A DNA stretch of 41,735 bases from contig JAVDPD010000038.1 in the NCBI GenBank assembly GCA_031296935.1, positions 1 to 41,735 on the forward strand. The letters run 5' to 3'. Source of the stretch: Cerasicoccus maritimus (GTDB taxonomy: Bacteria > Verrucomicrobiota > Verrucomicrobiia > Opitutales > Cerasicoccaceae). How positions within the stretch are numbered: the first letter of the stretch is position 1; each line of letters starts with the position of its first letter. The position numbers and the translations under genes are program-made. Positions 17,301 to 25,735 of this stretch are shown here, one piece after another. The notes beneath the pieces are model-generated. The model made no database searches and was not told where the DNA came from. It saw nothing but the letters and a program-made list of their open reading frames with translations.

Positions 17301-17575
17301 AGGAAGCGGCGCATGAAGCCTGCATGGAGCGTTTCCGACCGATTATCATGACTACCGCAGCCGCGCTCTTGGGAGCGGTGCCGATCGCAGTAGGGTGGGG
17401 GGCTGATGCCGCGGCGCGCAAGCCTCTGGGGTCTTCAATTGTTGGTGGACTCATCGTTTCGCAGCTAATTACGCTTTACGTGACGCCTGCCCTATATCTG
17501 TATTTCGATTGGTTCCAAGAGCACGTCATGGACAAGATTCCACTGTTCCAGCGAGGGGAGCGCGTTAAGGTATAA
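14315..17575 (+). CDS. RND multidrug efflux pump (AcrB/MdtB type)
   Basis: Inner-membrane proton-driven exporter of 1086 residues, the full length of the HAE-1 family. A 27-residue polar N-terminal extension precedes FIKRPVMTLLLALSAAL, the usual first helix. GFLVDDAVVFLEN contains the paired aspartates (435, 436) and GIVKKNGIMMIDFA the lysine (976) of the proton-relay network, so it should be active. Two large periplasmic loops carry the porter and docking domains. It starts 21 bp after the adaptor and ends 4 bp before the TolC-type gene, so the three are one transcript. Substrates cannot be predicted; no homology to the heavy-metal (CusA) subgroup is evident in the proton-relay helices. Confidence 0.95.
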   Translation: MADSQSQTAPEGEKPEELTASDQNSLSAPFIKRPVMTLLLALSAALFGIWSYLTLPVSDLPNVDYPVIQVQVSYPGASPEIMAANVASPLEQQFLQIQGIELITSSNTQGNSNLVLQFDLSKSIDAAATDVQSAITRAQGNLPTDLPSPPTYTKTNPNQQPVIYIGLVSSTMTEGDIYDYAFTEIAQRLQLINGVSTVDVYGSKRSVEIQLNPDELYNRGLTFDQVTQAIQQGTNSLGAGQFKGSTTQYTIQPNTQLDTPEEYNNLIIAVKNDRPIYLSDIGEAVEGLQMEDLKLDYWTNPVNSGIEVPPNAAGVVLAVQKADGANDVEIANEVKAMLPELQQQIPQSIIMSIIYDRSKTIVASVKDVEETLIIAFVLVCGTIFLFLGRARDTIIPMVALPMSLLLTFVVMKLCGYTLDNLSLMALTLSIGFLVDDAVVFLENMVRRMEDYKENPIVATFRGAKEISFTIMSMTLSLAAVFIPLVFMGGLMGRIFREFGITITVAVIMSGLVSLSLTPLMCARMLRAHSEEDETFMQKLANRIEGACLGLYDPSLRFFLKHKWISAVSWIICMVGVGYFLVIVPKTFIPVGDSGFIQGAFIADTGASAQDLQRYQAQIKQVMSKNPYVDNFVTVSGVSGFAQSNFILTFISLVDASERPDAPIEMVNGQLQAALSSIPGLIPAIQPNPSLEISTGATSTTLGNYAYTLSGLDTEAVYKAAEQLVGAMHQSGYFSSVVSDLYLTNPQVEVELFRPLGSAYGISATNFATVLKDAYSLNYSYLIKSPFQQYQVIVEAAPDWRSQPDNLNALYFQSAFNQSELFTSNSAVFDIENNLVPFSSIATFREDVGPLAVNHINNFSSVTIYYNIKGDAVGPANDFVKQKVAELVTPEIQTSFQGQALMFEETVKSMLMMAIVAVFVMYVILGILYESWIHPITVLTALPVAVVGGLATLLVLQQELSLYAMIGMFMLMGIVKKNGIMMIDFAIMRQAEGLSREEAAHEACMERFRPIIMTTAAALLGAVPIAVGWGADAAARKPLGSSIVGGLIVSQLITLYVTPALYLYFDWFQEHVMDKIPLFQRGERVKV

Positions 17576-17579
17576 AGCC

Positions 17580-19115
17580 ATGAAAAATTTAAAATTTAAT
17601 GTCCCCCATGTTGGTTCGTCGCTGAGTCTGCATGTTGGCAGACTGGCGCTGATTTGCGGCCTGAATTTAACTTTTTGGCTCTTCCCTGGATGCGTGAATG
17701 TTGACGACGAGGTCGCGGCGCGCCCCAGTGAGCTTTGGCGTCCGCCAGCCGAGGCTCTGCGCAATGCTCCCAAGCCCGATAATCCGGGTATGGATGCGGT
17801 CAACTTTATTGCTGGAGAGGACAAATATTACACGCAGAACCCATCTGGCTCCAATGAGAGCCCAGTGGCGTCAGTAGGGCTCCCGAAGCTGGATCTACCT
17901 GCCTTGGTGGACATCGCTCTTTCGAACAACCCGGACACTCGCTACACTTGGCTCATCGCACGGACCCGTGCTTCGGAATACGGCCAAAGTTTGAGCACTT
18001 ATTATCCATACGTATCGGTTGGTGCCAGTGTGCAGCGTGAGAAGCTGAAGAACGTGAACTTCGCTGGCAAGACCTACGCGACTACCTATGGACCGTCGCT
18101 CGACATCAATTGGCTACTCTTTAATTTCGGGGCCCGAGAGGCACAGGCTAATGCTGCTCGCCAAGCGCTTTACGCGTCGAACTACGACTTCAACCAGATT
18201 TACCAGGACGTTGTGCGCACTGTTCTGGTAAATTACTACGACCTTTGGTCAGCTGAGTCGAATCTGGCTGCCTCACAAGCCTATCTGCGCAATACAGAGG
18301 CAACTTATGATGCGGCTTCCAAGAAGTTGGAGTCCGGCTTGGGTAACAAGCAGGATGCCCTTCGAGCCCTGGCCAACGTGAAAACCGCTGAAGCGCAAAT
18401 TGAAGGTGATTTGGCGAATATCGAAGCCGCTCGCGCGAAATTGGCGACCAGTCTTGGCGTTGAGGTTTCCTCCAATTTGCAGATCGAGCAAATCGAAGAG
18501 TTTCCTGATTTTGCGGGCCTCGATGCTGATGTAAATCGATTGGTTGCAGAAGCTCTGCAAAATCGCCCGACTTTGCTTTCTTCGTACGCTTCCGTGCGAG
18601 AGCAGGAGTATAATCTGGATGCGGCGAGGGCAGATCTATTCCCAGAGCTCAGCGCTCAAGTCTCCATGCAATATGCGGAGGTTACTGGCAGCAATCCTTC
18701 ACCTTACAATGATTACGTTGCAGCCCTCGTGCTGGAATGGGATATCTTCCAAGGATTCTATAAGTGGTATGAAATCGACAAGCAGCGTGAGTTGACGCGG
18801 GCCGCGCGCCAAGATGCTCGCAGAGTTGAATTGGAGGTGCTTCAGCAGGTTTGGACGGCGTTTTTCGCCTATCGTTCGGCGATCAAGCAGGTGGATTCGA
18901 CTACCTCGGCCTTGGATGCTCAGCAAGAGGCCTACGACGCCATTGCCATTGGTTATCAGTCAGGCATCAACAGCTTGCTGGACTTGCTGACATCGCAGGA
19001 GGATCTGGATAACGCGCGTCGTAATTTGATTTCAGCCAAGAATACACTCGGTACATCGATCGCGGATTTAGCTCGCGCAACTGGCAGATTGCCACGGTTG
19101 ACGGCGGATCAATGA
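17580..19115 (+). CDS. TolC-type outer-membrane efflux lipoprotein
   Basis: Outer-membrane factor of 511 residues completing the tripartite pump. The signal peptide ends at a lipobox (LFPGC, Cys38), so it is of the OprM/NodT lipoprotein kind rather than plain TolC. The two OEP repeats are visible: the first around LVDIALSNNPDTRYTWLIARTRASEYGQS to ARAKLATSLGV, the second around VAEALQNRPTLLSSYASVREQEYNLDAARADLFPELSAQ to the C-terminus. Coiled-coil heptads fill the helical barrel parts. Start and spacing (4 bp after the pump) support translational coupling. No terminator is evident after it. Confidence 0.92.
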   Translation: MKNLKFNVPHVGSSLSLHVGRLALICGLNLTFWLFPGCVNVDDEVAARPSELWRPPAEALRNAPKPDNPGMDAVNFIAGEDKYYTQNPSGSNESPVASVGLPKLDLPALVDIALSNNPDTRYTWLIARTRASEYGQSLSTYYPYVSVGASVQREKLKNVNFAGKTYATTYGPSLDINWLLFNFGAREAQANAARQALYASNYDFNQIYQDVVRTVLVNYYDLWSAESNLAASQAYLRNTEATYDAASKKLESGLGNKQDALRALANVKTAEAQIEGDLANIEAARAKLATSLGVEVSSNLQIEQIEEFPDFAGLDADVNRLVAEALQNRPTLLSSYASVREQEYNLDAARADLFPELSAQVSMQYAEVTGSNPSPYNDYVAALVLEWDIFQGFYKWYEIDKQRELTRAARQDARRVELEVLQQVWTAFFAYRSAIKQVDSTTSALDAQQEAYDAIAIGYQSGINSLLDLLTSQEDLDNARRNLISAKNTLGTSIADLARATGRLPRLTADQ

Positions 19116-19210
19116 ATTGCCATGGATTCAACTTCATGAAGAAGTGAATCCTGATATTGCGCTCTGCAATTTTGATGGCTAGTCTGATCACTTAAATCTC
19201 TACATGTGCT

Positions 19211-19216
19211 TATAAT
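19211..19216 (+). promoter_or_regulatory. Candidate -10 box of the GYF_2 gene
   Basis: A perfect TATAAT, in the context TGCTTATAAT, lies 60 bp before the GTG start. No good -35 lies at the right distance. The same TGCTTATAAT occurs at 24481 and 32721. Confidence 0.3.
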
Positions 19217-19276
19217 AGTTAGTGGAATTCCTTTACCTGCATGGGGTTCCGCTAAGGAAACTTAGATCATACACGG

Positions 19277-20290
19277 GTGTCTGACAAATGGTATTACATG
19301 GTTGATCGCAACAAGATCGGTCCTGTTACAAGGGACCAAATCTTGATTTTGTTGCGTCGCCGGGTCCTGAAAGGACATACACCAGTATGGAATTCTTCGC
19401 TTCCACGCTACGTTCCGTTGGAAACCTTGGAGGAGCTAGCACCCTATGTTCCGGATGACGAGTCAGAGCTTACTGATCCCATTGTCGAAGAGGCACCGCC
19501 CCCCCCGTTAAAAGGTTTCACCCGTTTCTTAAATCCCAAGAAAAAGGTTGAGCCCAAAGCCGTCGCTGCACCGACGCGCGCGCCATTTCAACGACCTCAC
19601 CAGCTGTCTGATGAGGAAGATCTTTCGAAGGAGGATCCAGACGCTATACCTGGTTCCCAGCGGAAAAAGACGGCGAAAAATTCCCTGAAACTAGAGCCTG
19701 ATGAGCCAAAATTAAGCACTGTAGATCAGATGCGGGGGGCCGTATCCGAAGGCATGCGTATGTTTGGCGCCGCCTCGCTGGCTATTGGTGCCGCGATTTT
19801 TGGGGTGTTCGTACTCGGCCTTATTGACTTGTTGATCGGTGCTCAACGGGATGTGCTCTATGATAATTTAACTTGGCTGCTGCCGCGTGAATTTCTCTCA
19901 TTGCTCGATCCGGTGGAATGGATGGGCGTGTTGATCGTCGGCGGTTTGGTTGGCTCTGGGGCATCGGCTGGGTGTGGTGGTCGTGGTAATGTGACCATCG
20001 CGGCCATCGCGTCGATCTGCGCATTTGTCAGTGTTTCAGTGGGCGCAATTTTTGCCGAGATTCTGGCTGTGTCGGTGGAAATTCAAGAGCCACTGGCCAC
20101 TTTGGTCCTCATGCCGGAATCTTGGTTTGATGGAGCTTTGGCGCTCTATCATAACCTGTTGGAGGAGCCGGATGATTTGCTCTTCCTTTTTGGTGCCGCC
20201 GGTGAAGCGTTTCTAATCGCGCGGCATAACTATCGCCGCCACGAAGATGAGGATGAAAAGCGCATCGTTGACCCTTTCCTCAAGACGTAA
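19277..20290 (+). CDS. GYF_2-domain membrane protein
   Basis: 337-residue protein beginning with a GYF_2 (DUF4339) domain, residues 4-55: WYYMVDRNKIGPVTRDQI...GHTPVWNSSLPRYVPL. This is a peptide-binding module common in membrane proteins of this phylum. A charged, proline-containing linker (about 60-150) leads to four hydrophobic segments (about 156-183, 213-231, 236-263, 295-310) rich in Gly/Ala. The GTG start at 19277 is required, because the next Met (residue 8) would cut into the GYF_2 domain. Its 3' end overlaps the convergent CcoI-like gene by 11 bp. Function unknown. Confidence 0.75.
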   Translation: MSDKWYYMVDRNKIGPVTRDQILILLRRRVLKGHTPVWNSSLPRYVPLETLEELAPYVPDDESELTDPIVEEAPPPPLKGFTRFLNPKKKVEPKAVAAPTRAPFQRPHQLSDEEDLSKEDPDAIPGSQRKKTAKNSLKLEPDEPKLSTVDQMRGAVSEGMRMFGAASLAIGAAIFGVFVLGLIDLLIGAQRDVLYDNLTWLLPREFLSLLDPVEWMGVLIVGGLVGSGASAGCGGRGNVTIAAIASICAFVSVSVGAIFAEILAVSVEIQEPLATLVLMPESWFDGALALYHNLLEEPDDLLFLFGAAGEAFLIARHNYRRHEDEDEKRIVDPFLKT

Positions 20291-20984
20291 CCAATTTACG
20301 GTGTCGCTGCCAGCGGGTGAAGAAATGCCCCGCGCATAGGATGGTCAAGGCTGCCATGAGCAAGCTCATCATGTCGAACAAGCGCGCATAAGCAAAGCCT
20401 TCCAGCGCCCCTAGAACGCGTGGTAACTGTAGTAGGAACGCATTGACGCCAAACACCGCCGCAAAGACCAGGGAGGACTTTGAAGGAGCAGTTAGCGATG
20501 GCTTTGATGCTGTGTTGAGGATGAAGCCGAATCGCTGGAGTGCATTAGCCAGTTTGGGGAAATCGACTTGGCCCTTTTTCCAGTCAAGTTCGATAACGGA
20601 GTAGGGCGAACTCATGCGGCAACCTTCGATGCCGGTGAGTTCCGTGATCGCACGCTCCGCAAGCCACGCACAGGCTGGGCAGGAGACTCCTTCGATGACA
20701 AATATACCGTGTGCCATCTCGTTCACGGAGTGTTCGTAGTCCTGGGCTTGCTGCGCGACATCGCCCCAGTCGTGGTGCTCGAATGGGCGCTCATTAAGCG
20801 GCTCGGTCAGCCCCACCTTGAGTTGATAGTATTTATCCAATCCTTCCGCGTGAATGAGCTGGGAGACGCTTTCACAACCACGGCAGCAAAAGAGCTCTCC
20901 TTGCTTGGGCAGAAAGGGGGCACCACAATGTTGGCAGCTCTGCCTTTGAGCGCTTAGATACTTGGAATTCCGGTTCGCCGTCAT
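20280..20984 (-). CDS. Stand-alone N-terminal half of a CcoI/FixI copper ATPase
   Basis: 234-residue protein. It opens with the cysteine-rich metal-binding domain typical of CcoI/FixI copper P-type ATPases (Cys17, Cys20, Cys33, Cys34, Cys37). Next comes a heavy-metal-associated domain with GVSCPACAW (Cys102, Cys105; compare GMHCAACAW in CcoI), then two hydrophobic helices (about 172-190, 203-222). It ends there with a basic tail. The actuator, DKTGT phosphorylation and ATP-binding domains are absent, and no remains of them follow. It may be a membrane copper carrier or chaperone for cytochrome oxidase assembly, or a split ATPase whose other half is elsewhere. No cco genes are in the window. 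Confidence 0.8.
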   Translation of the reverse strand: MTANRNSKYLSAQRQSCQHCGAPFLPKQGELFCCRGCESVSQLIHAEGLDKYYQLKVGLTEPLNERPFEHHDWGDVAQQAQDYEHSVNEMAHGIFVIEGVSCPACAWLAERAITELTGIEGCRMSSPYSVIELDWKKGQVDFPKLANALQRFGFILNTASKPSLTAPSKSSLVFAAVFGVNAFLLQLPRVLGALEGFAYARLFDMMSLLMAALTILCAGHFFTRWQRHRKLVTS

Positions 20985-21027
20985 GCCGATCTCTCAACAC
21001 AACGGCGAGTTTGCTTCGAATTCAACC

Positions 21028-23175
21028 TTAAGCTTTTCGCCAAAAGCTGACCTGAACGAGATTGTGCTCAAATACCCGTGCGTTGCGACGAATGACCTGC
21101 GGTATCTCAATCGGCGCTTCGGCGCTCTTGAAGTGCTCACCCAAAGCCAGTTCGATGCCATCTAGAGTTGATTGGTTTTCGCCCGTGCGGTCTTTAAAAC
21201 CGCCCAGCCACTTGTCGCGCTGAGTGTGCGTTTCGTTCCAATCATTGGTCGATGCAATCACGAGTAATCCGCCTTCGTTGAGTCGCTCATGCACGGATTT
21301 AAGGAATTGCGCCGGATCGTAAGATCGCTCTAACTGACAATTGATGAGAATCAGGTCATAGCCGCGATAGAGATCCTTCATGTTTGAAAGATCGGTTTGC
21401 ATGAACTCCACTTTAGAGCGTGCGCTGTCGAGCCCGATGTTTTTCAGATACGCCTGACGAAAGTCGACAATGTCGCCCTCGGAAGGAATCTCCCACTGGG
21501 TGTAGCCTTTGTCGACCATTTCCACGCCAATGCGGATTGTGCGCGCCGTTGGGTCTAAGCCCAAGACTTGTTTAAAGCCGGCCGCCAGTTCAAAGGTGGT
21601 GCGGCCGACCTTGCAGCCAATTTCCAGCGCCTTGTTGCGTTCTTCCTTGGCCATGCGGTCTAGGCAGATTTGGGCAATCTTTTCGGCGTAGTTGTCGACG
21701 CCCAGACCGTCTGGACCGTAGTGGGCTTCGCAGTAGGGGGTTACGTCGGGATCGGTCTCGTAACGGTCGTCCTTGATAACGACTTCATGCTTGCTCTCTA
21801 CATAGCGAAAGCCTGCGTGCTGATAGAAATGTCGGCGAAAGGCATAGCGGCTGTCGCGGATGACTTCATTGCCCGTAGAAATCCAAGAGCCGCCTTTTAT
21901 TAGGTTGTGCTTGGTGTCGAAGGTTGGCGTGGAGAAGTCGTCATATAGCGGATGCACCTCGAAGCCTGCGAAGCCGGCAATTGGGGTCTCTGTGTGCTGC
22001 CATACATTGCCCATTACATCGAAGAAACCTTGACCAAATTCGTAGCGATTAACCGGGGTGGAGGAGGCGCAGACTTCTAAATTGATATTGCCCGGCGCGC
22101 CGTTTTTCCACGCGCCAACATCGGGCGTCCCGGTGTAGTCTAGCAGACGATACCACTCCTCCTCACTGGGTAACCGAATGGATTTTCCGGTCTTGGCGCT
22201 GAGCCAGTTGCAATAGGCTTTGGCTTCCAGATAATTGACTTCAGCGGGCCATGACCAAGGCATTTCGATCTCCTTCAGCATCGTGCGGAGGGCATATGAT
22301 CCATCTCCCCGCTTGCGCCAGAAACGCGGCATGCCGTGGGCGTCATACTGCGCCCACTTCCAGCCTTCTTCGCTCCAGTACGCCTGTTGTTGATAACCGC
22401 TGTCGTCAACGAACTGGCGGAATTCGGCGTTACTGACGAGGTATTTAGAAGCCTTGAATTCAGCCACTTCAGTTTCGAAGCTGCCATATTCGTTATCCCA
22501 TCCATAAAAACGGCTGGGTTGCTCTTTACCTTGTTGGACGAGTCCACCCGGTACACCAACCAAATCATTCTCGGGGGGAGTCGGGTCATCTTGGCAAACG
22601 GCCCATGATGGGTGCTCCTGCTCCACTAGGGATAAGGGAAGCTGCCGTATTAGCACGGAGGAGGTCTCCAAGTGAATGCGTTCATGCTCAATGCCCATCA
22701 TGATGATCCAGTAAAGGCTGTTCCACTGGACGGGCATTTCGAGCGGCGTTTCGTCGATTAGCTTATCGATGGTCGCGCGCACTTGCTCGCGGTAGGCTTT
22801 TACCTTTACGTGGTCGGGCCAGACGTAGTGGGCTTCATTTAGATCGTCCCAGCTCATCTCGTCCACGCCAATTGCGCACAATGATTCCAAGTGCGGATCT
22901 AAACGCTCCTTCAGGAACTTGCCCAAAATCAGTTTATTGATGTAAAAGACCGCCGTGTGACCGTAATAAAAGATCAACGGGTGCCGTAGAGGATCAGCGC
23001 GAGTCACGAAGGCCTCTTGGCTGACCATCGGCTCAAAGAGCTTTTCGTAGATATCAAAAGTTTGGTGGAAGTAGCGTCGAATCTCTTCACGCTTTTCTAC
23101 AGGGGTGCCTTCTAAGAGGTTGATGGTCAAAGGGGTTTCGACGCCGTCGAGAAGTGAGTTGGTTGTCGTTGGCAT
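21028..23175 (-). CDS. ovoA: OvoA: 5-histidylcysteine sulfoxide synthase / 4-mercaptohistidine methyltransferase
   Basis: 715-residue bifunctional enzyme of ovothiol A synthesis. It couples cysteine to the imidazole of histidine with oxygen on a non-haem iron, and its fused methyltransferase later N-methylates mercaptohistidine. The DinB-like iron domain has His73 (YYGHTAVF) and the HxxxHxE motif (His164, His168, Glu170), matching the three-His site of EgtB/OvoA. The central formylglycine-generating-enzyme-like domain (about 205-460) includes RLPSEEEW and GNVWQ. The C-terminal SAM methyltransferase has LEIGCKVG (517-524). The C-S lyase for the middle step is not adjacent. Ovothiol is an antioxidant thiol of marine organisms; the role here is presumably protection from oxidants. 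Confidence 0.93.
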   Translation of the reverse strand: MPTTTNSLLDGVETPLTINLLEGTPVEKREEIRRYFHQTFDIYEKLFEPMVSQEAFVTRADPLRHPLIFYYGHTAVFYINKLILGKFLKERLDPHLESLCAIGVDEMSWDDLNEAHYVWPDHVKVKAYREQVRATIDKLIDETPLEMPVQWNSLYWIIMMGIEHERIHLETSSVLIRQLPLSLVEQEHPSWAVCQDDPTPPENDLVGVPGGLVQQGKEQPSRFYGWDNEYGSFETEVAEFKASKYLVSNAEFRQFVDDSGYQQQAYWSEEGWKWAQYDAHGMPRFWRKRGDGSYALRTMLKEIEMPWSWPAEVNYLEAKAYCNWLSAKTGKSIRLPSEEEWYRLLDYTGTPDVGAWKNGAPGNINLEVCASSTPVNRYEFGQGFFDVMGNVWQHTETPIAGFAGFEVHPLYDDFSTPTFDTKHNLIKGGSWISTGNEVIRDSRYAFRRHFYQHAGFRYVESKHEVVIKDDRYETDPDVTPYCEAHYGPDGLGVDNYAEKIAQICLDRMAKEERNKALEIGCKVGRTTFELAAGFKQVLGLDPTARTIRIGVEMVDKGYTQWEIPSEGDIVDFRQAYLKNIGLDSARSKVEFMQTDLSNMKDLYRGYDLILINCQLERSYDPAQFLKSVHERLNEGGLLVIASTNDWNETHTQRDKWLGGFKDRTGENQSTLDGIELALGEHFKSAEAPIEIPQVIRRNARVFEHNLVQVSFWRKA

Positions 23176-23212
23176 TGCGAATACAGGTAGCGGGTTTATG
23201 TTGTTGTTACGA

Positions 23213-23225
23213 TTAGACAGTCTAA
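23213..23225. promoter_or_regulatory. Palindrome upstream of ovoA
   Basis: TTAGACAGTCTAA is a perfect 6-1-6 inverted repeat, 37 bp upstream of the ovoA start, where a repressor site would cover the promoter. The regulator is unknown. Confidence 0.4.
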
Positions 23226-23227
23226 CT

Positions 23228-23265
23228 AAATCTCCAAACCTGACAACCGAATCGGGAGATTTTTT
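23228..23265 (+). terminator. Terminator-like hairpin upstream of ovoA
   Basis: AAATCTCC (23228-23235) pairs with GGAGATTT (23255-23262), followed by T-rich DNA. It points in the plus direction with no plus-strand gene before it, so its role is unclear. The loop of 19 bases is long for a terminator. Confidence 0.3.
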
Positions 23266-23355
23266 GTTTCTTCGAGGTTTTGTAAGAAAATAGAAACTTT
23301 TTTCTTGCGTGAACCGGTCGAATCAAGTTTTCTCCACGGCTTTCCAACGTTCTGG

Positions 23356-23431
<76 letters not shown>

Positions 23432-23434
23432 TTT

Positions 23435-24060
23435 TTTGGTGCGTCAATTCGCATCAGAACGTGACTAACAAGCCCATTATCATGGGCTTCCGTATGTTTG
23501 TCATCGTGATTGAATTTGCCAGTTCGTGACTTGGGAAGCCCCGTAAAGTCTGCATTTTGTGAAGCTGGCGCAGGCTGATTTTCTTTGGTAACTTCCTGGT
23601 TTTCATCATCCTGCCACGGTAATTGCTGGACTGCCTCCTGCATTGGGAGCTGAGAAACGTCTGTGTAGACCTGTGAAGTAAGCTTTGGATCGGCTATGAC
23701 GCATCAATTCCTGAGCCATGCGTTGAGGGGTGCCACACTGGTCGCATATGTGTAGCGCAGAGCGTGAAAGTCTAATTTGCGGCCTAAGGCATCAATACGG
23801 GCTATCCCCGCCTTATCCAGATCAACAAGCAGTGCATGGCTGATATCTTTCATGCGCGGAAAGACAGAAGCATCTGGTGTGGCGTTGGCAGGCTTTGACG
23901 CGAGAAGTTGGCGGGCGAGTCCGGGGTGGAGTGGAATCGTGGCTTCTTTGCGGTTTGGGGTGGTTGATGCGCGCGCCTTGATATGCGGCAGTGAACCGTC
24001 AAGCTGACAGTCTGCCCAGATGAGCGCAATTAGCTCACCTTTCCGCAAAGCACTCATGAG
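23435..24060 (-). pseudogene. Tyrosine recombinase/integrase, 5'-truncated and frameshifted
   Basis: The catalytic domain is readable in three frames. The first piece (about 24055 down to 23704) carries SALRKGELIALIW, with the first catalytic Arg, and LDFHALRYTYAT, with the His-x-x-Arg box. It stops at 23704. A second frame continues with QRMAQELMRHS. A third, after one extra base near 23690, gives DPKLTSQVYTDVSQLP with the nucleophilic Tyr and runs on toward the tRNA-Lys. The N-terminal core-binding domain is missing: upstream sequence is a Fic fragment. The gene pointed toward tRNA-Lys, as integrases of islands inserted at tRNA 3' ends often do. Dead by two frameshifts and truncation. Confidence 0.8.
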
Positions 24061-24427
24061 TATTGAGGCTGATCGGCAGGCGATCACTGAACTGCCGTTG
24101 ACTCCTGGCTTGCTTCAATCTCTACGTGAGAGTGCCCGGCTGCATTCAACGCATTATTCCACCCAGATTGAATGTAATCGCCTGACCGAGACTCAGGTGC
24201 GCGAGGTCATTGAAGGCGGCGGGCATTTTCCTGGACGCGAACGCGATGAGTATGAAGTGAAGAACAATTTCAAGGCATTGGGGTTCGTTGAGACTGAGGC
24301 GCGTGCAAATGTATCGATTACAGAAACCTTGATCCGAAAAATTCACGGTCTGGCATTTGATGGCGTTGCAAAAGTGAACCCCTATCGCGATGGACAAAAT
24401 GTTAGTGGTCGAAAAGGGCAATGGTGA
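24056..24427 (+). pseudogene. Fic-family protein, N-terminal fragment
   Basis: About 123 residues matching the N-terminal part of Fic proteins (AMP-transferase family). LPLTPGLLQSLRESARLHSTHYSTQIE fits the inhibitory-helix region with its S/T-x-x-x-E motif, here STQIEC with Cys where Gly or Asn is usual. RDEYEVKNNFKAL and LIRKIHGLAFDG follow. It stops at NVSGRKGQW before the catalytic HPFxxGNGR, which is not found downstream. The fragment starts exactly where the recombinase relic on the other strand ends, marking a deletion junction. It cannot be a working Fic enzyme. Confidence 0.75.
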
Positions 24428-24760
24428 TCGAAATGATCGAAATCATGCAGCTAAATCGCACCCTTGAGGCACGCTGAAACTGCTTATAATAGCTCGATTA
24501 CGATTACGGTGATCGAAATCAAATCAGACGATACGGCCTGATACTTTGGGCAATGAGTCTTTCGGCATTGTCATACCCCTGAGGGCACAATTTCCGCCAG
24601 TGTTATTAAAGAGCTCCCAGTTAAGGACCCCAAGAGCGGCAACTTATATTACTACAAGCCATCCTCTGACACGTCACAACGCAGCCAGGCTAACGAATGC
24701 ATTGGCTCAGTTTGCGTAGTGAGACGAGGGGCGCTTTTGCTCGTCTGGACGCATTGAGTT
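24428..24760. other. Gene-less relic DNA with short direct repeats
   Basis: Contains TGATCGAAAT three times (24425-24434, overlapping 24434-24443, and 24510-24519) and TGCTTATAAT at 24481-24490. From about 24597 on the plus strand a short open stretch reads ...VIKELPVKDPKSGNLYYYK..., which looks like a piece of an old coding region without a recognisable start or family. No intact gene is seen. Confidence 0.45.
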
Positions 24761-25507
24761 TTATTTACGTGAGCGCCGTTTGACATAAGCAAGCAGGAGC
24801 GTTATGGAGGCAACTCCAAGGGCGTAGGTGGAAGGCTCGGGGATCGAGGATACATTCACGTTGTCGATATATGCCTGCTGGGTTGCTGCATTGAAGACAC
24901 GAAAGCCAAAGCGCTCGACGTTGTTGGATCCAACGGTCCCGTCTGAGATGATTTGGGAATAGGTGTCGGAGGTGTAGTCGTAAACCCACAAGTTGTAAGT
25001 GGAGGCAGCGAGAGATACGTTCGTGTTATCGCCAATAGAGTAGAATGTATTCTCGGCGGTGTCATTGACGTAGAGGAATATGCGCACATCGGTGTCCATC
25101 GAGTAGGCGGAGATTCCCTTGATGCTGCCCTCGCCAATGCTCAGCACAGCTGGACCGCTGGAGTTGATATCCGAAGCCCCATAGCCAAAGTTCATTGTGT
25201 CTGTGTAGATGCTGGTTGGCTCGTAGTAGTCGAATGAGAAGAGGCTCGCAATTCCTTCCAACTCATTTGTGGTTTCAGAAAAGTTAAGCTGGCCGCCTGT
25301 CGTGCTGTCGATGAGTTCTACATATTTATTGTTGGCCCCAAAGGGGCTGCCAGTGTCTTGAACGATTGTTTTGCCGGGACTTGTATTGGTCCAACCCGAA
25401 GGAGTGGAACCGACCGTGTCCGATTCAAAATTATCAGAAAAGTAAACCGTTTGAGCTGACAGGCCTGTCAACCCGGTGAGGACTAAGATAGGTAACAATT
25501 TTTTCAT
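24761..25507 (-). CDS. PEP-CTERM protein with jelly-roll-like domain
   Basis: 248-residue exported protein. An N-terminal signal (MKKLLPILVLTGLTGLSA) starts at 25507; an earlier Met 18 codons upstream would put charged residues before it. It ends in a textbook PEP-CTERM: PEP at about 223-225, a hydrophobic helix and the basic tail KRRSRK, predicting sorting and processing by an exosortase. The middle (about 20-215) is clearly homologous to the N-terminal domain of the neighbouring lyase: TGSPFGANN against NGSPFGSSN, SFDYYEP against SFDFYEP, VNDTA in both, AYIDNV in both. It is probably a beta-sandwich that binds glycans or sits in the extracellular matrix. An operator-like site lies 150 bp upstream. 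Confidence 0.85.
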   Translation of the reverse strand: MKKLLPILVLTGLTGLSAQTVYFSDNFESDTVGSTPSGWTNTSPGKTIVQDTGSPFGANNKYVELIDSTTGGQLNFSETTNELEGIASLFSFDYYEPTSIYTDTMNFGYGASDINSSGPAVLSIGEGSIKGISAYSMDTDVRIFLYVNDTAENTFYSIGDNTNVSLAASTYNLWVYDYTSDTYSQIISDGTVGSNNVERFGFRVFNAATQQAYIDNVNVSSIPEPSTYALGVASITLLLAYVKRRSRK

Positions 25508-25657
25508 GACATTTAGTTCGTTTTTGGGATTAATTTCAAGCTTGTCGCCTTGAATGTTCACCGTGCTCAGTTAGTAGGCTGCTGGGTGAATATGGGGCAG
25601 TTTTGATGATTCGGCTATAGAATCATGCCGACTTGTTGAGGTCAAAATGGTCGTTTG

Positions 25658-25671
25658 ATTTAACTGTAAAC
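25658..25671 (-). promoter_or_regulatory. LacI-type operator candidate, site 1 (exact)
   Basis: Minus strand GTTTACAGTTAAAT, an exact copy of the locus consensus, 150 bp upstream of the PEP-CTERM gene and in sense orientation to it. Confidence 0.65.
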
Positions 25672-25735
25672 ACTTGGGTTGCGCTCTGTTTTGATCTGGT
25701 GAGGTTGCGTTAAAGAGTTGGTTTCGGCAGGTCAT

